Source: Palsa-295 sp963781105 (GTDB lineage Bacteria > Acidobacteriota > Terriglobia > Acidiferrales > UBA7541). Taken from it: a DNA stretch of 64,000 nt. The stretch covers positions 310,001-374,000 of the forward strand of contig CAWAED010000001.1 in the NCBI GenBank assembly GCA_963781105.1, read 5' to 3'. The translations under genes and the position numbers were made by a program. A model generated the notes under the pieces. It ran no database searches. It was not told where the DNA came from and was given only the letters and a program-made list of their open reading frames with translations. Shown here one piece after another: positions 16,506-24,663 of the stretch. The stretch's first letter is position 1, and every line of letters begins with the position of its first letter.

Positions 16506-17269
16506 GCAGTGGCATCCAGCGCGGGAATCAATTCATCCTGTGCGAGGAAATTCTGCAAAAATGGTTCCTTGGACTCTTCCAGCTCCTGCCAAGTCCCGAA
16601 AAATCCCAATCGTCCTTCCTGCAGAAAAATGATGCGGTCAGCCAGTTTTTTGGCCAGATGCGTATCGTGCGTCACCACAATGGAAGTCTTATGCAGTTTC
16701 GCCTTCAACTTTGCGATCAAATCACTCATATGCGCAGCCATCAAAGGGTCCACCATCGTCGTCGGCTCGTCGTACAAAATTGCATCGGGCTCTTCGGCTA
16801 GCGCCCGCGCAATCGCCACCGCGCGTTTTACGCCGGTGCTTAAATCCGAAGGCAGCCGATCGGCGAACTCGCGAAGCTCCAGGTCGTCGAGAAGCCTCTG
16901 CACCGTCGCATCGATTTTTTCGGGGTTTTCGCTCTCGCCCCGCGTCTCCAAAGGAAACGCCACATTTTCCGCCACCGTCAGCGAATCGAATAGCGCGCCC
17001 GACTGAAACACCATCGTCACTCGCCGCCGTATCTGCGAAAATTGTTCCTCGGTCCAGCCCGTCACGTCTTTCCCGGCCACGATGATTTGCCCCGCGTCCG
17101 GCTGCAAAAATCCAAGCAATAATTTTAATGACACCGACTTCCCCACGCCGCTGCGCCCCATGATCACGGCCGTCTCGCCCTGCTCGACGTAAAAACTCAC
17201 GTCCTTCAGCACGTCGTTCTCATCGAACGATTTCGAGACGTTCTTGAATTCGAAATAATGGCCGTTCAT
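16502..17269 (-). CDS. ABC transporter ATP-binding protein, MlaF-like
   Basis: A 255-residue ATPase subunit. Walker A is GRSGVGKSVSLKLLLG, the Q-loop follows MVFQSGALFDSLTV, the signature is LSTGVKRAVAIARALAEEPD, Walker B is AILYDEPTTMVDP, and the H-loop is VVTHD. The QSGALFDSLTVAENVAFPL segment is the hallmark of MlaF/Ttg2A, which powers phospholipid transport between membranes. No MlaE permease or MlaD is adjacent. Both ends overlap neighbours by 4 bp (mobA upstream, APC permease downstream), so it is co-expressed with unrelated functions. Confidence 0.87.
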   Translation of the reverse strand: MNGHYFEFKNVSKSFDENDVLKDVSFYVEQGETAVIMGRSGVGKSVSLKLLLGFLQPDAGQIIVAGKDVTGWTEEQFSQIRRRVTMVFQSGALFDSLTVAENVAFPLETRGESENPEKIDATVQRLLDDLELREFADRLPSDLSTGVKRAVAIARALAEEPDAILYDEPTTMVDPLMAAHMSDLIAKLKAKLHKTSIVVTHDTHLAKKLADRIIFLQEGRLGFFGTWQELEESKEPFLQNFLAQDELIPALDATA

Positions 17270-17889
17270 GATTTCGCGCGCACCACGAGCCTCGTTTTCG
17301 CTTCCTCGTAATCCGCAGGCGTGTTCATATTCTTGAATAGCAGCCCCTCGGAATCAAAGCATTTCCATTCAACTGGTTCCAGGTACTCCACGCGAATCCG
17401 CTCCACGCCGTCGATAACTTTCCGCGTCCCCTCTTCCAGCGCCGCTCGAATCGCACGCTCGCAACGCGCATGATACATCGCGCACAGCGGCTCCGCTCCT
17501 CGTACATTCATCGGCACCACGGCATCCGCAGCAGACGCGTGCGCCCGCTCCACCAAGAATTCCAACCACGGCCGCGTCAGATAAGGCAAATCGCAAGCCA
17601 CAATCAAATTCCATTCCGCTTCCGACGCTCGCAAAGCCGTAGCGATCCCGCCCAAAGGTCCAGCACCTGGCCAATCATCGGCAATCGCGTTCAACCCCAA
17701 CCCCCGATACATTTCCGCCCTGCCGACCACGCACGCCGACCCTGCCACCATTTCCACGACCCGCACCGTCCGCACAATCACTGCCACCCCATCAATCTCC
17801 AAAAGCCCTTTGTCCACCCCCATGCGCAAACTCTTCCCGCCCCCCAAAATAAATCCCGCGATTAGTTCCGTGTGATCTGTGTCGCGCAT
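17266..17889 (-). CDS. mobA: Molybdenum cofactor guanylyltransferase MobA-like
   Basis: A 207-residue nucleotidyltransferase. The N-terminal GFILGGGKSLRMGVDKGLLE is the MobA nucleotide-binding loop, and IVACDLPYLT carries the metal-binding Asp. It would transfer GMP to molybdopterin, giving bis-MGD for DMSO-reductase-type enzymes. No other molybdenum gene is in the window. Related enzymes for other cofactors share the fold, so the substrate call is moderate. It heads the operon with the MlaF-like ATPase and APC permease. Confidence 0.82.
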   Translation of the reverse strand: MRDTDHTELIAGFILGGGKSLRMGVDKGLLEIDGVAVIVRTVRVVEMVAGSACVVGRAEMYRGLGLNAIADDWPGAGPLGGIATALRASEAEWNLIVACDLPYLTRPWLEFLVERAHASAADAVVPMNVRGAEPLCAMYHARCERAIRAALEEGTRKVIDGVERIRVEYLEPVEWKCFDSEGLLFKNMNTPADYEEAKTRLVVRAKS

Positions 17890-17930
17890 AAACCTAAACT
17901 CGTGCCTAACTTCCGAACTTGAGCAAGATT

Positions 17931-17967
17931 TTTCTAGTCACTAGCCACTCGTCACTGGTCACTGCCT
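17931..17967. repeat. CACTAGCCACTCGTCACT-type degenerate repeat
   Basis: TTTCTAGTCACTAGCCACTC then GTCACTGGTCACTGCC. This is a near copy of the repeat at 9140. It overlaps the 3' boundary of the NtrC-type regulator gene and ends at its stop region. Confidence 0.7.
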
Positions 17968-19374
17968 CTATTTCCCCGGCCTCTGAATCCCCAGCTCCCG
18001 CAATTTCTCCTGCAAACTCTGCCGGTGCAAACCTACCTCCGCCGCCGTCTGCGACACGTTCCAGCGATGCTCCTCCAATTTCCGTTTCAAATACACAATC
18101 TCAAACTGCCGCTTCGCCTCGCGAAAGTCACTCTCCGCCAAAAATTTATCGCTATCGGAATCCCCACCAGCCGCGTCCCCCGCCGCCGCAGCAGCAGTAA
18201 CAGGCCCGGCATACTCTCGAATCTCCGCAGGCAAATCCGCGGCCCCAATCTCATCGCCAGCGCACAAAACCAGGCTCCGCTCCAAAGCATTGCGCAATTC
18301 GCGCACATTCCCCGGCCAATCATACGCGCGCAGCAAATCCATCGCCTCGCGACTCAAGCGCGCCCCGCGATTGTGCCGCGTCCCCAGCTGGCTCAAAAAC
18401 GCATCCGCAAGCAAGGGGATATCTTCCTTGTGCTCCCGCAAAGCAGGCAGCTCGAGCGTCACCACCCGCAACCGGTAATACAAATCCTCGCGAAATCGCC
18501 CCGCCGCAATCTCCCTCTGCAAATCCCGATGCGTCGCGCTGATCACCCTCACATCTACGTCAATCGAATGCGTCCCGCCCAGCCGCTCGATTTTCCGATT
18601 TTCCAGCGCACGCAGCACCTTCGCCTGCGTCACCGGATTCATGTCCCCGATTTCATCCAGAAAAATCGTGCCGCCCGAAGCCAATTCGAATTTCCCCTTG
18701 CGCTGCTGCGCCGCTCCCGTAAACGCCCCTCGCTCGTATCCAAAAAGCTCCGACTCGATCAAATTTTCCGGCAAGGCCGCGCAATTCACCGCCACGAACG
18801 CATCCCGCGCCCGCTGCGACCGATCGTGAATTTCCTGCGCCAGCAAATCCTTCCCCGTGCCGCTTTCGCCCAAAATTAAAACCGTCGCATCGGTCCCCGC
18901 GACGCGCTCCGCCATCTCAAACACGCGCCGCATCGCCGGCGATGCCCCCAACAACCGCCCGAATTGCCCATCCGCCGCCAATTCCCGGCGCAACCGCGAA
19001 TTTTCCGCCGCCAGTTCCGCCAGCTGCAAAGCATTCCCAACGCGTTTGCGCAATTCCTCGATGTCATATCCTTTAACGATGTAATCCGCCGCTCCATTCT
19101 GCAAAGCCTCCACAGCCGTCTTAGCAGAATCCAGCGCCGATACCACAATCACCGGCGTCTCCCGCCCCTCCGCGCGCAGCCAACGCAAAAACGAAATCCC
19201 ATCCTCCCCCGGCATCACCAAATCCAACAAAATCAAATCCGGCTTCTCCGCAGCCACAGCTTCGCGCGCCGTCCCAGCCGACTCCGCCTCCACAACCTTG
19301 TATTTGTGTTCCAGCGCCCGCCGCACCCCATACCGCGCCGCTGCCTCGTCATCCACAACCAGAATCGTTCGCAT
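17968..19374 (-). CDS. Sigma54-dependent response regulator, NtrC family
   Basis: A 468-residue regulator. Residues 1-120 are a receiver with DD near the start and phosphoacceptor Asp in LILLDLVMPGEDG. The AAA+ domain has GESGTGKDLLAQEIHDRS (Walker A) and ERGAFTGAAQQRKG, the GAFTGA loop that contacts sigma54. The C-terminal Fis-type helix-turn-helix is VSQTAAEVGLHRQSLQEKL. It lies directly after its kinase gene: the kinase stop TGA is followed by TTGATG, and I take the ATG at 19374. Targets are promoters with -24/-12 elements; I did not find a clear one here. Confidence 0.92.
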   Translation of the reverse strand: MRTILVVDDEAAARYGVRRALEHKYKVVEAESAGTAREAVAAEKPDLILLDLVMPGEDGISFLRWLRAEGRETPVIVVSALDSAKTAVEALQNGAADYIVKGYDIEELRKRVGNALQLAELAAENSRLRRELAADGQFGRLLGASPAMRRVFEMAERVAGTDATVLILGESGTGKDLLAQEIHDRSQRARDAFVAVNCAALPENLIESELFGYERGAFTGAAQQRKGKFELASGGTIFLDEIGDMNPVTQAKVLRALENRKIERLGGTHSIDVDVRVISATHRDLQREIAAGRFREDLYYRLRVVTLELPALREHKEDIPLLADAFLSQLGTRHNRGARLSREAMDLLRAYDWPGNVRELRNALERSLVLCAGDEIGAADLPAEIREYAGPVTAAAAAGDAAGGDSDSDKFLAESDFREAKRQFEIVYLKRKLEEHRWNVSQTAAEVGLHRQSLQEKLRELGIQRPGK

Positions 19375-19377
19375 CAA

Positions 19378-21354
19378 TCAGTTCCCTTCCTTGTCTGAAT
19401 CCGCCAGCGGTAAGGTCAAATGAAACCGTGTCCCCTTCCCGCCACGCAAAGGACTCTCACAAGCCATCGTTCCGCCCATTTCGTCAATCCTCCGCGCCAC
19501 AATCGAAAGCCCCAACCCCGTCCCCGTCGCCTTCGTAGTGAAATAAGGCTGAAAAATCTTCGCCCGCAACTCCTGCGTAATCCCCGGCCCATCATCATCC
19601 ACAATGATTTCCAGCCGCCCATCCGTCCGCGCCAGACTCACCCGCACGCGCCCGCCCTCCGGCTGCGCCTCCAACGCGTTCACAATCAAATTCGAAAGCA
19701 CCTCGCTCAAGCTATCCTCCGAAGCCAAAGCAAAAATCTCCGCAGTCGGCCGCTCGAACTCCAGCCGCACATTGCGCTGCTCCGCATCATGACGAAAAAG
19801 CACCGCCGTCTGATTTGCCAAAGCCACCGCCGCCACGCGCTGCCCGTTCGTCGAAGGCTTCGCATAACGCAAAAGCTGCGTCAATTTCGCGCTCATGCGA
19901 TCAATTTCACTCACCACCAACGCACAATCCCGACGCACATCCAGCGGCAAATCCGGATTTTCCAGCTGCACCTGCAGCACCGTCTTCATCGAGCTCAAAG
20001 GATTCCGCAAATTGTGCGACACGTTCGCCGCCATCTGCCCGAGCGACGCCATCCGCTCCCGCTCCGCCAATTCGCGCTCCAAACGCAATTTCTCTTCGAT
20101 CAATCGCGCCAGATCCAACATCCCCGGCAATTGCTCCGCCAAAAATTCCAAAGCCGCAGTAGTCTCGCCAGTCAAATACGACCCGGTCGAAGCCGCCTCC
20201 AGCAAACCCACTTCCTGCCCATCCTTCATCAAACGAATCTGCGCCACATGACCCAATCCGCCAGGAGACTCAAGCGCCTTTAGCCCAGGATCGCGCGGCA
20301 CCGCAAGTCGCACCGCCGCCAAACCAAATTCCCCGCGAATCCTCCGCTCCGCCTCCGCAACCAAGTGCGAAACGTTCCCGTGCCGCGATTCCTGCTGTAA
20401 CTCCACGCTCAGCCGCTGCACTCGGCTCATCCGCTCCCGCATCCCACGATGCAAAACCGGCCCAATCACGCGCTCCAGCGGCTCAAACAAAAAAATCAGT
20501 ACAAACAACAGAAAACTAGCCGTAGCCTCCGGTGGCAAAACCGGCTCGAGCCAAGTCCCGACCCGCCGCACCAAAGCCAAATAAAGCAGCGCCAAAAAAG
20601 TAGCCGAAAGCGCATAAACCAAATTCCGCTGCGTCCCATACTCCAGAAAATTGTGCCGCACTGCGTAATACAGCAACAGGACGCCGGGTAGCACTCCAAG
20701 CAAAATCAACGCGGTCGCGGTGTTGTCGCCCGTCAGCGGCGGGATGGCCCCGATTCCCTGCCGCAGCGCGAGCGGCACGAAGATCAAAATTGCGAGCGCA
20801 GTCAGCCATCCGAAGAATTTTTGTTCACCGGGATCTTTCGCGGATTTCGCGATTGAAAATTCTAGAACCGCGCAGACCAGGGTCGCGGGGAGCAGAGCAT
20901 CGGCACCGCCCGCGGCAAACGACGACAACACCCCTGAAAGGCTGAGGCCAACCAGGCTGCGAACAAGAAACGCCGTCCCCAACGCATGCACAAACGGCAA
21001 CGTATAGAGCAGCCACACGACGCTCCAGAACCATCGCGAAATCTTTCTACCCTGGATGGATCGGACGTATTCAAAATGCACGTGCACCAGAAGCGCGGGC
21101 AAGAACGCCATTCCCAGGTCGCCTAAGACCGAATAGACAAACTGAGTTGCAGCTGGCGGCGTGCCGTAGGCGATTGTTGCGTTAACTTCGAGTAGTCTCG
21201 CTGCGTACGTCAGAAACAGCGACAGCGTCAAAAAGAAAAGCAGGCGCTCAAAAAACCGCGGCCGCCGGTGCCCAAGAATTAGCGCGATCAGGAAAAGATA
21301 GACCAGCGTCCCAGCAGTCAATCCAATCAGCCGCGCATAGAAAAGCAAGCTCAC
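19378..21354 (-). CDS. Membrane sensor histidine kinase, partner of the NtrC-type regulator
   Basis: A 658-residue kinase. The first 300 residues hold roughly seven to eight membrane segments, a 7TM-like input domain resembling those of PrsK-type kinases. A soluble GAF-like region (about 310-420) follows. The HisKA domain has SLGQMAANVSHNLRNPLSSM with the phosphorylated His in SHNLRNP. HATPase_c shows NLIVNALEAQPEGGRV, DDDGPGI and TGLGLSIVARR. It is upstream of and contiguous with the regulator gene. The signal is unknown; PrsK/PrsR-type pairs control exopolysaccharide-related genes in other bacteria, which is only a hint. Confidence 0.88.
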   Translation of the reverse strand: MSLLFYARLIGLTAGTLVYLFLIALILGHRRPRFFERLLFFLTLSLFLTYAARLLEVNATIAYGTPPAATQFVYSVLGDLGMAFLPALLVHVHFEYVRSIQGRKISRWFWSVVWLLYTLPFVHALGTAFLVRSLVGLSLSGVLSSFAAGGADALLPATLVCAVLEFSIAKSAKDPGEQKFFGWLTALAILIFVPLALRQGIGAIPPLTGDNTATALILLGVLPGVLLLYYAVRHNFLEYGTQRNLVYALSATFLALLYLALVRRVGTWLEPVLPPEATASFLLFVLIFLFEPLERVIGPVLHRGMRERMSRVQRLSVELQQESRHGNVSHLVAEAERRIRGEFGLAAVRLAVPRDPGLKALESPGGLGHVAQIRLMKDGQEVGLLEAASTGSYLTGETTAALEFLAEQLPGMLDLARLIEEKLRLERELAERERMASLGQMAANVSHNLRNPLSSMKTVLQVQLENPDLPLDVRRDCALVVSEIDRMSAKLTQLLRYAKPSTNGQRVAAVALANQTAVLFRHDAEQRNVRLEFERPTAEIFALASEDSLSEVLSNLIVNALEAQPEGGRVRVSLARTDGRLEIIVDDDGPGITQELRAKIFQPYFTTKATGTGLGLSIVARRIDEMGGTMACESPLRGGKGTRFHLTLPLADSDKEGN

Positions 21355-21511
21355 GCAACTCCCTCGCGCGACGGATTCTAACTGCGCGCCCCAAACAACT
21401 CAATCCACAAGTGTCGGAAAAACACGACAATCACTAAACAGCACAAAATAATGCACTTAATATTGTAGCAAAACATTCAAAATGTGAGCGTCGAATTGTC
21501 ATGGTTTTCGC

Positions 21512-21539
21512 TTGACAGCCATCCCCAACATGCTAAATT
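21512..21539 (+). promoter_or_regulatory. Probable sigma70-type promoter of groES-groEL
   Basis: TTGACA at 21512-21517 and TAAATT at 21534-21539 with a 16-base spacer, just upstream of and abutting the CIRCE operator. The -35 box is consensus; the -10 box matches four of six. Transcription would begin inside CIRCE, as in classical HrcA-controlled promoters. Confidence 0.7.
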
Positions 21540-21564
21540 AGCACTCGCACTCGAGGAGTGCTAA
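21538..21564 (+). promoter_or_regulatory. CIRCE operator (HrcA binding site)
   Basis: A perfect TTAGCACTC - 9 bases - GAGTGCTAA inverted repeat, 65 bp before the groES start. CIRCE is bound by the repressor HrcA, whose activity depends on GroEL. This predicts heat-shock derepression of the groE operon. hrcA is not in the window. Confidence 0.96.
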
Positions 21565-21629
21565 TCGGTCTCCCGACCCTTGAATCTCCTCGCGCGCGAG
21601 ACTCACCACACAATCGGAGGAATTGCACA

Positions 21630-21950
21630 ATGGCTGTCAATATCACGCCCCTGCACGACCGTGTGCTAGTGCGGCGCCTGGAAGAAAAGGAATCCGTGAA
21701 GGGTGGCATCATCATCCCCGACTCGGCTAAAGAGAAACCCCAAGAGGGTGAAGTGATCGCCGTGGGCAGTGGACGCCGCGAGAAGGGTGAATTGATCCCG
21801 CTCGACGTTAAGCCCGGAGACCGCATCCTGTTCGGCAAGTATTCCGGCAACGACATCAAGATTGACGACGAGGAATACATGATCCTGAAAGAAGACGAAA
21901 TCCTCGCCAAGATCGGCCCCACCGCCAAAGCAGCCGGCGGCAAAAAGTAA
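21630..21950 (+). CDS. groES: Co-chaperonin GroES (Hsp10)
   Basis: A 106-residue co-chaperonin that caps the GroEL ring. The sequence opens MAVNITPLHDRVLVRRLEEK and contains the mobile loop (KGGIIIPDSAKEKPQEG) and the C-terminal DDEEYMILKEDEILAKI. The start at 21630 follows GGAGG by a good spacing; the longer in-frame start at 21558 lies inside CIRCE and is rejected. It is 87 bp upstream of groEL and under the CIRCE-bearing promoter. Confidence 0.97.
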   Translation: MAVNITPLHDRVLVRRLEEKESVKGGIIIPDSAKEKPQEGEVIAVGSGRREKGELIPLDVKPGDRILFGKYSGNDIKIDDEEYMILKEDEILAKIGPTAKAAGGKK

Positions 21951-22037
21951 CTTCCCGGCCAGCGACGCCTCCGCCGCAATCGGGGCTCAGCTGCCGGACC
22001 AACAATCCAAGAGAATCGAAAGAGGAGATAGAAGATC

Positions 22038-23676
<1,639 letters not shown>

Positions 23677-23678
<2 letters not shown>

Positions 23679-23724
23679 ATCGCCCCACAGGGCGATTTAT
23701 CCTGAGAGCCGCCGGTGGCGGCTC
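23677..23724. repeat. Two consecutive perfect hairpins after groEL
   Basis: First hairpin: AAATCGCCC-CACA-GGGCGATTT at 23677-23698, beginning inside the groEL stop codon. Second: GAGCCGCC-GGT-GGCGGCTC at 23706-23724. Neither has a following T-run, so they are more likely mRNA-stabilising or REP-like than terminators; the true terminator is at 23817. Confidence 0.75.
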
Positions 23725-23756
23725 GAAGGATCTAGTCAGCAACCTACGCTCGCATC

Positions 23757-23790
23757 TGTCATCCCGAGCGCAGCGAGGGATCTGCTTTTA
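23757..23790. repeat. Dispersed repeat, core CATCCCGAGCGCAGCGAGG
   Basis: Best-preserved copy of the dispersed repeat: TGTCATCCCGAGCGCAGCGA then GGGATCTGCTTTTAGCAG. It lies between the groEL hairpins and the terminator. Confidence 0.85.
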
Positions 23791-23810
23791 GCAGATTCCA
23801 GCAAGAACAA

Positions 23811-23853
23811 AAAAAGGGCGTCGCGGGCAAATCCCCGCGTCGCCTTTTTTTTT
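23811..23853 (+). terminator. Rho-independent terminator, probably bidirectional
   Basis: GGCG-T-CGCGGG at 23817-23827 pairs with CCCGCG-T-CGCC at 23834-23844 (ten pairs, one T-T mismatch). Nine Ts follow and a run of As precedes, so it can end transcription of groESL on + and of the leftward operon ending at 23870 on -. Confidence 0.9.
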
Positions 23854-23869
23854 CGCCCTAATCGCGGCT

Positions 23870-24253
23870 TCAAATCCGCCGAAAGAAACGCGTGCTCAAC
23901 AACGCCGACGCGTCTCTTGCGTCCACTCGTTGAATCGGCGCGGAGCCCGAAAATTCGTAAGAAACGCCGCTGATTGCCCCGCACACACGCACCGGCGAGT
24001 TTGCCAGATACCGAACGCCGATATAGATCTGCGGCGTTGAAGTTCTCCCCGCAGCTTGCGCTTCGATAGTTCGAATCTGCTTCTCGCCGACCGGAATCGG
24101 CGAAGCAATCTGCAGTTGTTGACCCGCTGATCCCGGGGATTGCCCCAAACCACCGCGCGCATGGCTACTGACGGAGGCCCGTTGTGGGACGCTCCGCGTC
24201 CCCGCCGGGGCGGGACTGCTCTGTAACTGTGAACGCTTCTGACCGCAACACAT
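23870..24253 (-). CDS. Small protein of unknown function overlapping the DUF1360 gene
   Basis: A 127-residue protein I do not recognise firmly. The first 60 residues are Gln/Ser/Pro-rich and probably disordered. The last 50 form a compact unit (YIGVRYLANSPVRVCGAISG, then VDARDASALLSTRFFRR) that reminds me of small phage structural or adaptor proteins; this is impression only. The ATG at 24253 is chosen because GAGGGAGA lies just upstream; a longer frame to 24409 has no ribosome site. It overlaps the DUF1360 gene by 89 bp in another frame. Last gene of the three-gene unit with the Cys-rich protein. Confidence 0.6.
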   Translation of the reverse strand: MCCGQKRSQLQSSPAPAGTRSVPQRASVSSHARGGLGQSPGSAGQQLQIASPIPVGEKQIRTIEAQAAGRTSTPQIYIGVRYLANSPVRVCGAISGVSYEFSGSAPIQRVDARDASALLSTRFFRRI

Positions 24254-24587
24254 CGTTGATTTCTCCCTCTGCCGGATTCGTGGCCCGTTCAGTGACCACC
24301 GGCTCCTCTCCGACACGTTCCAACAGACAAGCGCCCCCGGAAAGCGCCAGCCACGTAAAAATCCATTCGATCGCCCGGCGCGAAACAAACAACGCCGCCG
24401 GCGCTGCAATCCAAAGACTGAGGCAGTAGAAACAGTCCATCAGCTTCGCTGCTACTCCCTGGCCCAGCCACGCGCGGACTCGAAAAATCAAATCGCCAGG
24501 ACCGTCCTCGCGCGCCAGCAGATGAGTCATCCGCCACGTCGCAAGAACGGCCAACACCATCCGCGCCCAAAATCCTAGCTCCATCAT
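24165..24587 (-). CDS. DUF1360 family membrane protein
   Basis: A 140-residue protein with two to three membrane segments. The pattern ATWRMTHLLAREDGPGDLIF, a short loop (RAWLGQG) and MDCFYCLSLWIAAPAAL is typical of DUF1360, whose signature is the CxxC followed by a Trp at the membrane edge. Function of the family is unknown. The C-terminal 50 residues are charged and cytoplasmic-looking, and overlap the next gene. It starts 77 bp after the large Cys-rich protein and is probably co-transcribed with it. I take the first of two adjacent ATGs. Confidence 0.75.
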   Translation of the reverse strand: MMELGFWARMVLAVLATWRMTHLLAREDGPGDLIFRVRAWLGQGVAAKLMDCFYCLSLWIAAPAALFVSRRAIEWIFTWLALSGGACLLERVGEEPVVTERATNPAEGEINDVLRSEAFTVTEQSRPGGDAERPTTGLRQ

Positions 24588-24663
24588 TCCTGCATCGCCC
24601 GAACCGCGCATTCCCGAACGCCACAAGACGCGCCGTTCGCCACCCAAAGCAGCCCGCCCATCG

